Source: Natronosalvus caseinilyticus
Lineage (GTDB): Archaea; Halobacteriota; Halobacteria; Halobacteriales; Natrialbaceae
Assembly (NCBI RefSeq): GCF_017357105.1
Contig: NZ_CP071596.1
Span: 868,001 to 932,000, forward strand
Direction: 5' to 3'
Length of the DNA stretch: 64,000 nt
Numbering within the stretch: position 1 is the first letter of the stretch; each line of letters starts with the position of its first letter. Shown piece by piece: positions 50,307 to 59,712 of this stretch. The notes under the pieces are model-generated. The model searched no databases, had not been told where the DNA came from, and saw only the letters and a program-made list of their open reading frames with translations. A program made the translations under genes and the position numbers.

Positions 50307-53006
50307 TCAGGCGGTCTCCGCCGTCTCCGCCGCCTCCGTCGTCCGTCCGCGGGTTCGGTTTCGGGTCGAGAGCGCCACCAGCGTGACGAGGCCGATGAGT
50401 CGCAGGGAGGCGGTCAACTCGAAGATGGCGAGGTACGCCGGAATGCCGACCGCCTCGAGGGTGCCCTCGAGAACCAGGAGCGGGATCTCGGGGACCATCA
50501 GGAAGATGGAGGCGATGGCGTACAGCGCTCGCCTCACCCGGCCGACGTCGGTGTACTGGTAGCCGATGATCGTGACCCCGAGGGCGTAGACGCCGAGGAA
50601 CATCCCGAGGATGGGGATGACGACGTCGGGGACGAAGAAGCCGAGGTCGGCTACGTCGGCGGCGGTGAGGATCGTCCACTCGTCGCCGCGTTCTCGCAGG
50701 AGCAGAATGCCCGGCGAGAAGACGAACGCGAAGGGAACAAGGATCTTGTTGAGCGAGAGCAGGAAGGCGATTAGCGCCGTCCCGAGTTCGTCGGCCTTCG
50801 CGACGCCCGCACCGGCGAATGCGGCGACGGCGACCGGCGGCGTGACGTCGGCCATCAGGCCGAAATAGAGCACGAACAGGTGGGCAGCCAGCAGGGCAGT
50901 CCCTGCCTGTTCCATCGGCCCGCCGAGCATCGCGATCAGGATGATGTACATCGCCGTCGTCGGCATCCCCATTCCGAAGATGATCGAGGCGATGCCCGTC
51001 AGGACGAGCAAGATCAGCAGCGAGCCGCCGCTGACGGCGTCGATCAGCGCGGCCAGGTTCGGGCCGAGGCCGGAGACGCTGATGACACCCGGGATGACGC
51101 CCGCGGCCGCGACCGCGATCACGACCGTCGTCGCCGTTCGCGCCCCCGAGTCCATCGACTTGAGGACGAACGCACCGAACCGGTAGGCCCGGTTCCGGGC
51201 GAGTTGCGGTCGACGGATCTTCGACGCCGCCCGTTCCGCCGACTCGTCGACGGCATCGTCGAGCTCGAGCAGCGTCGGGACCGTTCTCGGCCTGGCGAGC
51301 ATGACGGCGGCGCTCACGAGGATCACGATGGTTCCCAGTCCGCTCGCCGCGGCGTACGCGGCCGTCTCGAGTCCCAGTCCCGTCCCGGCGGCCTCGAGCC
51401 CTGTCAACGCCAATGTGGCGTCGACGACGTTTCCGCCGACGGTGGCGTAGCTGAGCAGTTGCAGGGTGAAGATGGCGGCGATGGTGCCGACCAGGGGAAC
51501 GCGCGAGCGCTCGTCGTAGGCCGCGACGAACGCGATGAGGGCGATCACCGAGACGATGGTGAACCAGCCCGCACGGGGGATCGAGAAGCGGGCGATGATG
51601 AGGAAGTACAGCAGGAGAACGATGGGGACCAGGTAGAACCAGCCGGACCGAAAGCGCGAGCGGATCTCCGGCAGTTCGTCTCGAGGTAGCCCGCCGATGT
51701 TGTGCTGGACGGCCTCGAAGTGGACCATGACCCACATCCCGAAGAAGAAGGCGAGGGCGGGTAAGGTCGCGGCGATGATGACGGTGGCGTAGGGAATGCC
51801 GGTGTACTCGACGATGAGGAATGCCGCGGCGCCCATGACGGGCGGGAGAATCTGGCCACCCGAGGACGAGGAGGACTCGACGGCCCCGGAGAACTCGGGC
51901 GAGTAGCCCGACCGTTTCATCAGCGGAATCGTGAACGCACCCGTCGTCACGGTGTTGGCGATGGACGACCCCGAGAGCATCCCCATGAAGCCGCTCGAGA
52001 CGACGCTCGCCTTCGCTGGTCCACCCCGCCTGGTCCCGGTCAGCGCGTACGCGAGGTCGATGAACCACTTGCCGGCGCCGCTCATCTCGAGGAAGGCGCC
52101 GAAGAGGATGAAGATGTAGATGTACCGGACGCTCACGATGACGGGCGTGCTGAAGACGCCCGCCTGGACGGTGTACCACAGGTTGTAGACGATGTTCGCC
52201 CAGTTCTCGGGCTGGATGGCGAGGGGCCCGATGACGGAGTCTCGCGGAACGAGGTAGCCCCAGCGCGCGTAGACGATGAACGAGCCGACGAGGCTCATCA
52301 GGATGAAGCCGAGCGTGCGCCGGGTCGCCTCGAGCACGAGCAAGAGTCCGAGGACGCCCATCCAGAACGCGTAGGACGCCTCGTCGATGGGAATCCCGAG
52401 TGCCGCGATCCCGGCGACGACTGGCTCGAGGAACCAGAGCACGTCCCCGATACCCTGAGTTCCGTCGAACCGCCTGATGGCGATCGACTGGATCTCGTCG
52501 TAGTTGGTGACGGTGTAGTGTACGGGAAGCAACGAGAGGACGATCATGAGGCCGTCGAGCGGGGTTACCCGGTTCATCTGGGGGTCGATTGCGGCCCAGC
52601 GGACGAAATCGCCCGCCCGGGAGACCCCTCGAGTGACCGGGTGCTCGTCGCCGAATTGTCCTCTCGTGGCCGACTCGAGACGACCGAGTCGCCGGGCGAC
52701 GAATCCGTCGCCTCGACTGGCCGGGAAGAGCAAGAACGCGATCACCAGGGCGAACGTGACGTGGATCGCGCCGACTTGCAGGAGTTGCAGGGAGCCGATA
52801 TCGATCGTGCCGTAGAGCGGCAGGGTAATCTGGAAGATGTAGGATCTCGCGGCGATCCACATCTGGAAGGCCGAGAAGGTAATCCCGATCAGCGAGACGA
52901 GAACGGCGGCCCCGCCCTGGAGCGTCCGGCGTCGTTCGACCTCCTGGAGGATCTTTTCCTGTTCGGCATCGGACAATTCTTCCGACCCGCCGGTATCGAC
53001 GCTCAT
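50307..53006 (-). CDS. TRAP transporter fused permease (DctQM-type, TAXI system)
   Basis: An 899-residue protein with about 18-20 membrane helices that fuses the small and large permease subunits, as in TAXI-type TRAP systems. Large-subunit motifs are clear: GMLSGSSIANTVTTGAFTIP, SSGGQILPPVMGAAAFLIVE, SIIFGMGMPTTAMYIIL and ADVTPPVAVAAFAGAGVAKA. It imports a small organic acid or similar solute by Na+ or H+ gradient. It works with the periplasmic-type binding protein encoded at 53648 and is preceded by the DUF1850 gene, 10 bases upstream, in one operon. Confidence 0.94.
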   Translation of the reverse strand: MSVDTGGSEELSDAEQEKILQEVERRRTLQGGAAVLVSLIGITFSAFQMWIAARSYIFQITLPLYGTIDIGSLQLLQVGAIHVTFALVIAFLLFPASRGDGFVARRLGRLESATRGQFGDEHPVTRGVSRAGDFVRWAAIDPQMNRVTPLDGLMIVLSLLPVHYTVTNYDEIQSIAIRRFDGTQGIGDVLWFLEPVVAGIAALGIPIDEASYAFWMGVLGLLLVLEATRRTLGFILMSLVGSFIVYARWGYLVPRDSVIGPLAIQPENWANIVYNLWYTVQAGVFSTPVIVSVRYIYIFILFGAFLEMSGAGKWFIDLAYALTGTRRGGPAKASVVSSGFMGMLSGSSIANTVTTGAFTIPLMKRSGYSPEFSGAVESSSSSGGQILPPVMGAAAFLIVEYTGIPYATVIIAATLPALAFFFGMWVMVHFEAVQHNIGGLPRDELPEIRSRFRSGWFYLVPIVLLLYFLIIARFSIPRAGWFTIVSVIALIAFVAAYDERSRVPLVGTIAAIFTLQLLSYATVGGNVVDATLALTGLEAAGTGLGLETAAYAAASGLGTIVILVSAAVMLARPRTVPTLLELDDAVDESAERAASKIRRPQLARNRAYRFGAFVLKSMDSGARTATTVVIAVAAAGVIPGVISVSGLGPNLAALIDAVSGGSLLILLVLTGIASIIFGMGMPTTAMYIILIAMLGGPMEQAGTALLAAHLFVLYFGLMADVTPPVAVAAFAGAGVAKADELGTALIAFLLSLNKILVPFAFVFSPGILLLRERGDEWTILTAADVADLGFFVPDVVIPILGMFLGVYALGVTIIGYQYTDVGRVRRALYAIASIFLMVPEIPLLVLEGTLEAVGIPAYLAIFELTASLRLIGLVTLVALSTRNRTRGRTTEAAETAETA

Positions 53007-53016
53007 TGGTACGGTA

Positions 53017-53625
53017 TCAGTGGGAGAGGCCCATATTTATGTGGGTAACGACAGTACCGCTCGAGCGGTCCTCGTCGCCCAATAGTCTGTCCTGTGCCAC
53101 TTCTGCCGGCGCTGAAAACGCCAGCAGTCCCTCGAGCGCTCCCGGTTCGTCCTCGTCGACGACGATGACGACCGGCCCGTCCGACATCGCCACGAGGTCG
53201 TACCGATCCTCGCCGACGAGTAGTTCGTGACCGGCGATGGAGCCGGGGGCAACCCGCAGCTGACTGTACGTTGAGGTTCGCTCGACGACGAACCAGCCGT
53301 CGGTTAGTTCCATCGACTCGTCGGCAGGCAACCCCGCGCCGTGAGACTGGAATCGCATCTCCGTCATCCGCAACTGATCGCCGTCGACGGCGTAGACGTC
53401 CTCGACCGGCGTCTTCTCGACGCTGTGGGTGTACGCCAGCGTTACCCGCTCGCCGTTTTCGACCGGTCGCTCGAGGAGCGTCTCGCCCGAGTCGGCATCC
53501 TGGACGACGAGGGTTCGTTCGGGATCCGGATCGAGACTCGAGGCGGCCGCGACGCTCCCGACGACGAGGGCGACGACGACGACGATACCGACGAGCGTTC
53601 GGCGACGGCGGTGACCAGTGAACAC
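53017..53625 (-). CDS. DUF1850 protein of the TRAP operon
   Basis: A 202-residue protein with one N-terminal membrane helix (TLVGIVVVVALVVGSVAAAS) and an exported beta domain. VTLAYTHSVEKTPVEDVYAV and RFQSHGAGLPAD are the hallmark DUF1850 segments. DUF1850 genes are typically found between TAXI binding-protein and permease genes, as here. It may assist substrate capture. GTG start at 53625. Confidence 0.86.
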   Translation of the reverse strand: MFTGHRRRRTLVGIVVVVALVVGSVAAASSLDPDPERTLVVQDADSGETLLERPVENGERVTLAYTHSVEKTPVEDVYAVDGDQLRMTEMRFQSHGAGLPADESMELTDGWFVVERTSTYSQLRVAPGSIAGHELLVGEDRYDLVAMSDGPVVIVVDEDEPGALEGLLAFSAPAEVAQDRLLGDEDRSSGTVVTHINMGLSH

Positions 53626-53647
53626 GGTGAGAGGCGTCGTGGACGCG

Positions 53648-54748
53648 TTACTCGCCGAAGTACGCGGACGCGCCCGGATGGAGGTCGATCGGCATCCCGT
53701 CCTGGGCGGTGTCGGCGCTGATGAAGTCGGCCTTGATCGTAAAGGAGTCCGTATTGTCGAAGATGGCGGTCGTTACCTCCTCGACGATGCCCTCGTCGAC
53801 GCCTTCGTGAGTGGCTATCATCGCCTGGACCGAGACGGTCTCGGTGTCCTCGTCGACGCCGTCGTAGGTGCCACCGGGGATGGTGTCGTCGGCCATCCAC
53901 TCGGCGTCGCTCTTGACCTGTTCGCGCACGTCGCCGTCGACGGACACGAGCGAGATGTCGCTCGAGGAGGCGAGTTCCTCGACCGAGCCGACGGGCCACC
54001 CGCCGACGATGACGGCGGCGTCGACGTCGCCGTCACGGATCTGGTCGGTCGCCGTCGCGAAGTCGGTGTTCTGCTCGCTGAAGTCAGAGATGCCCGCCGA
54101 CTCGAGGATCTGGTTCGCGTTGACCTGCGTCCCACTGCCGGCGTCGCCGGTGTTGATCGTCGCCCCCTCGAGGTCCTCGACGGACTCGATGCCCGAGTCG
54201 GCCTGGGTGACGATGTGGATCGTTTCGGGGTAGAGCGTCGCGACCCCGCGAATGCTCTCGACGGGTTCGCCCTCGAAGTCCTCGATGCCGGTCCCGTTGA
54301 ACGCGAAGTAGGCGACGTCGTTCTGGATCAGCGCGAACTCGGCTTCCTCGCGGGCGAGGCTGCCGACGTTCTCGACGCTGGCGCCGGTCGACTGGACCTG
54401 GAGGCCGTGGGGCGTGTTCTCCTCGACGATGGACTTGACCTCGCCGGAGAGCGGGTAGTACGTGCCGCCGGTGCCGCCGGCGTGCCAGGAGAGGACTTCT
54501 CCGCCCTCGTCCGGTTCGGCCTCGCCGATTTCCTCTTCGTCGTCGCCGTTGCCATTGCCGTCTTCGGTTTCGTTATCGTCGCCGTTGCCGGTTTCGTTGC
54601 CGTTTCCGTTGCCGGTTTCGTTGCCGTTTCCGTTCCCATTGCCGTTTCCGGGATCCTCGGCGTCCTCGCCGATGCACCCGGCGATACCTGCAATTCCTGT
54701 TGCACCAGTCACTGCGATGAAGTCGCGTCGATTGAACTTTCGCGCCAT
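53648..54748 (-). CDS. TAXI-family TRAP solute-binding lipoprotein
   Basis: A 366-residue exported protein. The N-terminus has a Tat motif (NRRDFIAV) and a lipobox-like GIAGC with Cys near residue 25. A low-complexity linker of GN/GNET repeats (about residues 33-72) tethers the mature domain. The binding domain begins SWHAGGTGGTYYPLSGEV, the classic TAXI opening, and contains ESVEDLEGATINTGDAGSGT. It captures the solute for the fused permease and is the first gene of the three-gene operon. Confidence 0.93.
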   Translation of the reverse strand: MARKFNRRDFIAVTGATGIAGIAGCIGEDAEDPGNGNGNGNGNETGNGNGNETGNGDDNETEDGNGNGDDEEEIGEAEPDEGGEVLSWHAGGTGGTYYPLSGEVKSIVEENTPHGLQVQSTGASVENVGSLAREEAEFALIQNDVAYFAFNGTGIEDFEGEPVESIRGVATLYPETIHIVTQADSGIESVEDLEGATINTGDAGSGTQVNANQILESAGISDFSEQNTDFATATDQIRDGDVDAAVIVGGWPVGSVEELASSSDISLVSVDGDVREQVKSDAEWMADDTIPGGTYDGVDEDTETVSVQAMIATHEGVDEGIVEEVTTAIFDNTDSFTIKADFISADTAQDGMPIDLHPGASAYFGE

Positions 54749-54935
54749 GATGGCAGTCTATGCGTTTTCGGCTGATTACTATGCCGCGCATAACCGATTG
54801 CGTTCGCTGAAAATATGGACTTTTGGACACTCACGACGCGCTGAACGTCCGGTAATGGCCCTGTGACACGCGTCGTAGACGCCCACGGTTCCTTCGAACC
54901 GAAACGTATACTCTCGACCGCTCGGAGTGAGGACT

Positions 54936-57068
54936 ATGCACACGGTCGACCCCGCCGACTACCACGACATCGTCCAGGTAGCCGACCCCCAGCTCTCGCC
55001 CGACGGCGAGCGCGTCGCGTTCGTCCGGAAGATTCCGAAAGACGACGAGTCCTACGAGGCAACCGTCTACGTCGTTCCACTCGGCGGCGACGAGCCGACC
55101 CAGTTCACCGTCAGTGAGGGCGTCGACAGCCAGCCGCGCTGGAGCCCCGACGGGTCACATCTCGCGTTCGTCAGCACCCGAGGCGCCGACGACGACCGGC
55201 CACAGCTCTGGCTCCTCCCGACCGACGGCGGCGAGGCCCGGCAGATCACGAGCGTCGTCGGCGGCGTTGCCGGCCTCGAGTGGAGCCCCGATGGCTCTCG
55301 GGTTCTCTTCACCCAGGCATCGACGGCCGACGACCGCGCGGAGGGGCGCGATTTTGCCGTCGATCCGGACTACGAACCGGAGACGCCTGACCCGCGGGTG
55401 ATCGACCGACTCGTCTACCGGGCCCACCAGCGCTACGCGGACGGGCGGCGGAACCACATCTACACGCTCGAGGTCGAGTCGGCGCTCGAGCAAGGGTCAA
55501 TTACCGAGACCGCAGGCGACAACGACGCCCTCGAGCGACTCACCAACGGCGACGTCGACTACACGGGGGCGACCTGGGGCGACGACGAAACGGTCTACTA
55601 CGCCCGCAAGCTCGGCGAGGAACCCGACGACTCCATCGAGTCCGAAATCCTCGCACACGACCTCGAGACGGGCGAGGTCGAGCAGGTAACCGAAACGACC
55701 GGCTGGGCGACGATGCTCGCGGCGACGACCGACGGCCGGGTCGCCTACCCCTGGGTGCCGAAAGACGGGTTTACTCTCCGCCAGACCGAACTAAAGGTGT
55801 ACGACCGGACGGCCGGAACGGAGACGACCGTCACCGACTCGATCGACCGCACCCTGAGCTTCGACGGCGGAATCGAGTGGGAGCCCGACGAGGAGACCCT
55901 CTACTTCGCCACGCCGGACGAGGGCGCGAGCGCGCTCTGGTCGGCCCCCGGCGACGGGAGTGAGGATCCAACCACCGTCTACGGCGAGGGCGTCACTCTC
56001 GAGGGCTTCTCGGTAGGTGAAAACGCCATCGCCTCCGTCCAGAGCGAGTGGGACCACCCGGGGGACGTCTTCGCGTCCACGCGCGGGGGCAACGAGGTCA
56101 CTAGGCTGACCCGCGTCAACGCCGACTACCTCGAGGACCGGGCGGTTGCCCAACCCGAGGAACTGCGTTACGAGAGCGAGCAGGGTCCGGTGCAGGGGTG
56201 GCTCTTGACGCCGCCGGACTTCGACCCGGACGAAACGTACCCGCTCGTCGTCGAGATCCACGGCGGCCCCCACACCCGGTGGACCACCAGCGGGACGATG
56301 TGGCACGAGTTCCAGAGCCTCGCGGCCGCGGGCTACGCCGTCTTCTGGTGTAATCCTCGCGGATCGACCGGCTACGGCGAGGCCCACGCGGCCGCCATCG
56401 AGCGCGACTGGGGCGACGTGACGCTCACCGACGTGCTCGCGGGCGTCGACCTCGCCTGCGAGCGCGAGTACGTCGACGAAGACGAGCAGTACGTCACCGG
56501 CGGGAGCTTCGGCGGGTTCATGACCGCCTGGACGGTCGGACAGACCGACCGCTTCCGGGCCGCCGTCAGCCAGCGCGGCGTCTACGACTTCACCAGCTTC
56601 TACGGCTCGACGGACGCGTTCAAACTCGTCGAGGGCGACTACGGCATTACGCCCTGGGAGGACCCTGAGCACCTCTGGGCGCACTCCCCGGTCGCACACG
56701 TCCCGGACGTGACCACGCCGACGCTCCTGATCCACGCTGACCAGGACTACCGCACGCCCGCGAACACGGCCGAACTGTTCTACCTCGGCCTGAAGAAACA
56801 CGGCGTCGACACCCGAATGGTCCGCTATCCCCGCGAAGGCCACGAACTCTCTCGCTCGGGCGAACCGGCCCATGTCGTCGACCGCCTCGAGCGGATCGTC
56901 CGCTGGTTCGACGGCTACAGCGACTACACCGACGCGTCGCCAGCGCTCGAGCGCGGCCCGAACGAGGGGCTCACGGCGGGGAAAGAGGGCGAGACAAACG
57001 AGGGTGGGGACGATGCCAGTGAAGGCGACGACGCACCAACCGAGAACGACGAGGAGACGAGCGCCTGA
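54936..57068 (+). CDS. S9-family serine peptidase (acylaminoacyl/oligopeptidase type)
   Basis: A 710-residue protein. The N-terminal ~400 residues form a beta-propeller with WD40-like PD repeats (QPRWSPDGSHLAFVS, GLEWSPDGSRVLFT). The C-terminal alpha/beta hydrolase has the nucleophile Ser524 in GGSFGGFMT, Asp near residue 602-604 in HADQDYRTP and His636 in EGHELSR. A polar acidic tail follows. It probably degrades oligopeptides in the cytoplasm, as no signal peptide is present. GTATACT at ~54906-54912 lies 27 bases before ATG 54936, so it is leaderless. Confidence 0.95.
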   Translation: MHTVDPADYHDIVQVADPQLSPDGERVAFVRKIPKDDESYEATVYVVPLGGDEPTQFTVSEGVDSQPRWSPDGSHLAFVSTRGADDDRPQLWLLPTDGGEARQITSVVGGVAGLEWSPDGSRVLFTQASTADDRAEGRDFAVDPDYEPETPDPRVIDRLVYRAHQRYADGRRNHIYTLEVESALEQGSITETAGDNDALERLTNGDVDYTGATWGDDETVYYARKLGEEPDDSIESEILAHDLETGEVEQVTETTGWATMLAATTDGRVAYPWVPKDGFTLRQTELKVYDRTAGTETTVTDSIDRTLSFDGGIEWEPDEETLYFATPDEGASALWSAPGDGSEDPTTVYGEGVTLEGFSVGENAIASVQSEWDHPGDVFASTRGGNEVTRLTRVNADYLEDRAVAQPEELRYESEQGPVQGWLLTPPDFDPDETYPLVVEIHGGPHTRWTTSGTMWHEFQSLAAAGYAVFWCNPRGSTGYGEAHAAAIERDWGDVTLTDVLAGVDLACEREYVDEDEQYVTGGSFGGFMTAWTVGQTDRFRAAVSQRGVYDFTSFYGSTDAFKLVEGDYGITPWEDPEHLWAHSPVAHVPDVTTPTLLIHADQDYRTPANTAELFYLGLKKHGVDTRMVRYPREGHELSRSGEPAHVVDRLERIVRWFDGYSDYTDASPALERGPNEGLTAGKEGETNEGGDDASEGDDAPTENDEETSA

Positions 57069-57252
57069 CGCCGCATCGCCACGGATTTGTCGGTCTCGAG
57101 CCGTCTGTCACCGCCGCCACGGCGCTCTCGAGCCGTCTGTCACCGCTGTCGAGACTCCCTCGAGCCACCTGCCTCCTGCGTCACGGCACCTACTTCCGAC
57201 TACCGAGAGTACGCGAGTCGCTTAAGACGACGCGTTCCCTATCCGATATATC

Positions 57253-58257
57253 GTGTTCGTCGGTCACGCGCTCCTCGCGTTCGCCGTCGCGGCCCTCGTC
57301 GCCGAGTGGCGAGGTTGGGGGCCACGTCGCGCGCTGGCGATCGGGGTCGTCGCCGGCCTCTTCGCCGCGATCCCCGACGTCGACGTCGCCTACGCGCTCG
57401 TCGGCCTCGCCGAGTGGAACCTCGGCGACGGCGCCCTGGGCGCCTCGACCGCGTTCTGGGACGCCAGTCGAACCGTCCACCGCTCGGCCACCCACTCGCT
57501 GGTCGTCGGCGTCGTCGCCGCGCCTGCGTTCGGGTTGCTCGCGATTCGTCGCACGCGCTCGAGCTCCGGCTCCGTTCGTGCTTACCTCGCTCACACCGCC
57601 GCCGTCGGGTTACTCACCGCACTCGTGGTCGTTGCATTCGCCGCGTCCGGTCCGGTCGCGGCGTTCGTGATGGCTCTCTTCGCGATCACCGGCGCCGTCG
57701 TCGCGGTCGGAACTTCCCGGGCGACCACCTTCTCGCCGGCGATCGTCGCCCTCGCGGCGATCTGGGGCCTGTTCTCGCATCCGTGGGGCGACCTCGTCAC
57801 CGGCGAACCGCCCGAGTGGCTGTTCCCGTTCGCGGCCCCCGCTCTCGAGTCTCGCGTCCTCCTCCACCCGGACCCGACGCTGAACCTGCTCGGCGCGTTC
57901 GCGATCGAACTCGCCGTCATCTGGCTCGCCTTGCTAACCTACGCACGCCTGGCCGACCGGGACCCTCTCGCAGCGCTGGACCGTCGCGCCGCCGCCGGGG
58001 CCGCCTACGGGGTCGTCGCCCTGGTCAGTACGCCCCCGACGCTCGACATGTCCTACCACTTCGTCTTCTCGATCCTCGGCGCCGGACTCGTCTGTGGTGT
58101 CGTCCGGGAAGGGACCGTGCCGGGGGTTCACGGTCTGATCCCGCAGCGCTGGCGCACCTCGAGCGGCGTGTTCGATATCGTCCTCACGGCGCTGACCGGC
58201 GTGACCGTCGCGCTCCTCGCCTACGCCGCGGTGTACCTGTTGGCAGGATTTCCGTAA
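57253..58257 (+). CDS. YdjM-type membrane-bound metal-dependent hydrolase
   Basis: A 334-residue protein starting with GTG. The N-terminus MFVGHALLAFAVAAL, AAIPDVDVAYALVGL and TVHRSATHSLVVGVVAA carry the His/Asp set of the DUF457/YdjM family (metal ligands in GH, DVD and HRxxTHS). About eight membrane helices follow. The substrate is unknown. Confidence 0.85.
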   Translation: MFVGHALLAFAVAALVAEWRGWGPRRALAIGVVAGLFAAIPDVDVAYALVGLAEWNLGDGALGASTAFWDASRTVHRSATHSLVVGVVAAPAFGLLAIRRTRSSSGSVRAYLAHTAAVGLLTALVVVAFAASGPVAAFVMALFAITGAVVAVGTSRATTFSPAIVALAAIWGLFSHPWGDLVTGEPPEWLFPFAAPALESRVLLHPDPTLNLLGAFAIELAVIWLALLTYARLADRDPLAALDRRAAAGAAYGVVALVSTPPTLDMSYHFVFSILGAGLVCGVVREGTVPGVHGLIPQRWRTSSGVFDIVLTALTGVTVALLAYAAVYLLAGFP

Positions 58258-58350
58258 CGTCGAGCGTGTCCGGGGTACTCGGCCGGACAACCTCCGGCGC
58301 CCGCCCTGAGAGCCCTCCCCTTTTTAACGATTCCATCGGTATCAGTGACC

Positions 58351-58965
58351 GTGTCTCAAACGCGACTCGAGCAACTGATCGGCGACGATCGGACGAACGC
58401 CGTCGCCGGCTGGGCAATCGTGGTCGCCCTGGTGGGAATTGCCGTCGGCGGGCTGGCGACTCGCGAACTCCTGTGGGCGACGTTCGCGCTCGTCCTGGTC
58501 GGGCTCGCCGTCCTCCCGCCGATCGCATTCCGATCGCCGCTGGTCATGCTCCCCTGGGAGGTGCTGTTGCTCGCCGCGACCCCCGCACTCGGCATCGTGC
58601 TGGGGGCCGACCTCCTGACCGGCCACGTCGCCTCCTACCTCTCGGTGGCCGCGGTCGCGCTTGTGCTCGCCGTCGAACTCCAGACATTCACCGCTGTGCG
58701 GATGACTGCCTCCTTCGCCGTCGTCTTCGTCGTCGTCACGACGATGGCCGCCGCCGCTCTCTGGGCGGTGTTCCGCTGGGGGGTCGCCACCGTCTTCGGC
58801 ATTCCGTTCGAGGCCGACCACGACGCCGTCATGTGGGAGTTCGTATTCTCCGCGCTCGCCGGACTTGGCGCCGGAGTCGTCTTCGAACTGTACTTCAGAC
58901 GACTCGGCCGCATCGACCCACTCCCCGACCTCGAGGACCTCGTCCCGGGGGTGGACGATGATTGA
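58351..58965 (+). CDS. hypothetical membrane protein
   Basis: A 204-residue protein with about six hydrophobic segments (AVAGWAIVVALVGIAVGGLA, LLLAATPALGIVLGADLLTG, MTASFAVVFVVVTTMAAAAL and FSALAGLGAGVVFELYF). TTTTTAAC at 58320-58327 lies 27 bases before GTG 58351, so the start there (MSQTRLEQLIGDD) is preferred over GTG 58345. It overlaps the next membrane-protein gene by 8 bases. Confidence 0.72.
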   Translation: MSQTRLEQLIGDDRTNAVAGWAIVVALVGIAVGGLATRELLWATFALVLVGLAVLPPIAFRSPLVMLPWEVLLLAATPALGIVLGADLLTGHVASYLSVAAVALVLAVELQTFTAVRMTASFAVVFVVVTTMAAAALWAVFRWGVATVFGIPFEADHDAVMWEFVFSALAGLGAGVVFELYFRRLGRIDPLPDLEDLVPGVDDD

Positions 58966-59665
58966 TCTCGCCGCGTTCACACTCTCGACCGAGCGCCAGC
59001 GACAGCTCTCGTACCTGATGGAGCTGTCGCTGGTCGGTATGCTCTTCGTGGGCGTCGATCGCGGCAACGGCGGCATCGTCGTCAACACTGCGGTGGCCCT
59101 CGCCGTGACGCAACTCCCGCCGATCCTCGAGCGCGACTACGGTATTCCGATGGATCCACGGCTCACGTTGTGGATCACGACCGCCGTCTTCCTCCACGCC
59201 TTCGGCACCGTCGGCCTGCCAGGTGCCACGAGCACGCTCTACAGCCAGGTCTGGTGGTGGGACCACATGACCCACGCGCTCTCGGCGTCAGTCGTCGCCG
59301 CCGCGGGCTACGCCACCGTTCGTGCCCTCGACGAGCACGCCGAGGGCATCCACTTCCCCGGCCGGTTCATCGCGCTGTTCATCCTGCTGTTCGTCCTCGC
59401 GTTCGGCGTCCTCTGGGAGATCCTCGAGTTCGCCATCGCCCTCACTGCCGAGGCCCTGGGGCTGCCTCGCGTGCTCACCCAGTACGGCCTCGAGGACACG
59501 ATGCTCGACTTCGTCTTCAACTCGATCGGGGCGCTGGTCGTCGCCACCTGGGGTGGGGCCTACCTCGGAGACGTGAGCGGGGCGATTCGTGAGCGACTCG
59601 AGGCTCGATCAGCGGGGGGACTGGAGCACCTCGAGCGAGGGGAAACGGAAGAACAGAAGAAGTGA
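58958..59665 (+). CDS. YjdF/DUF2238-like membrane protein
   Basis: A 235-residue protein with about six membrane helices. WWWDHMTHALSASVVAAAGY and FGVLWEILEFAIAL resemble the D...H and G..WE..E motifs of the DUF2238 (YjdF) family; the acidic and His residues within membrane helices are conserved there. DTMLDFVFNSIGALV near the C-terminus is a further family-like motif. Translation is coupled to the preceding gene by an 8-base overlap. Role unknown. Confidence 0.72.
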   Translation: MIDLAAFTLSTERQRQLSYLMELSLVGMLFVGVDRGNGGIVVNTAVALAVTQLPPILERDYGIPMDPRLTLWITTAVFLHAFGTVGLPGATSTLYSQVWWWDHMTHALSASVVAAAGYATVRALDEHAEGIHFPGRFIALFILLFVLAFGVLWEILEFAIALTAEALGLPRVLTQYGLEDTMLDFVFNSIGALVVATWGGAYLGDVSGAIRERLEARSAGGLEHLERGETEEQKK

Positions 59666-59674
59666 GCGATGTCG

Positions 59675-59712
59675 ATTCGAGTCGATCAGTCGATCGGTCG
59701 ATCGGTCGATCA
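59675..59712. repeat. 8-bp tandem repeat between convergent genes
   Basis: The sequence is made of GTCGATCA/GTCGATCG units (about four and a half copies) between the stop of the YjdF-like gene and the stop of pcn. The TCGATCGA core is palindromic. It could form cruciforms or act as a bidirectional terminator, but it may be a simple slippage repeat. Confidence 0.6.

Noticed and set aside
50131-52860. A 909-codon open frame on the minus strand.
   Set aside because: It overlaps the TRAP permease gene in another frame. Its translation is Arg/His/Pro-rich with no domain, a typical shadow in GC-rich haloarchaeal DNA.
57087-58961. A 624-codon plus-strand open frame.
   Set aside because: It is Arg-rich and frame-shifted relative to the YdjM-like and following membrane-protein genes, which have clear membrane helices and motifs.
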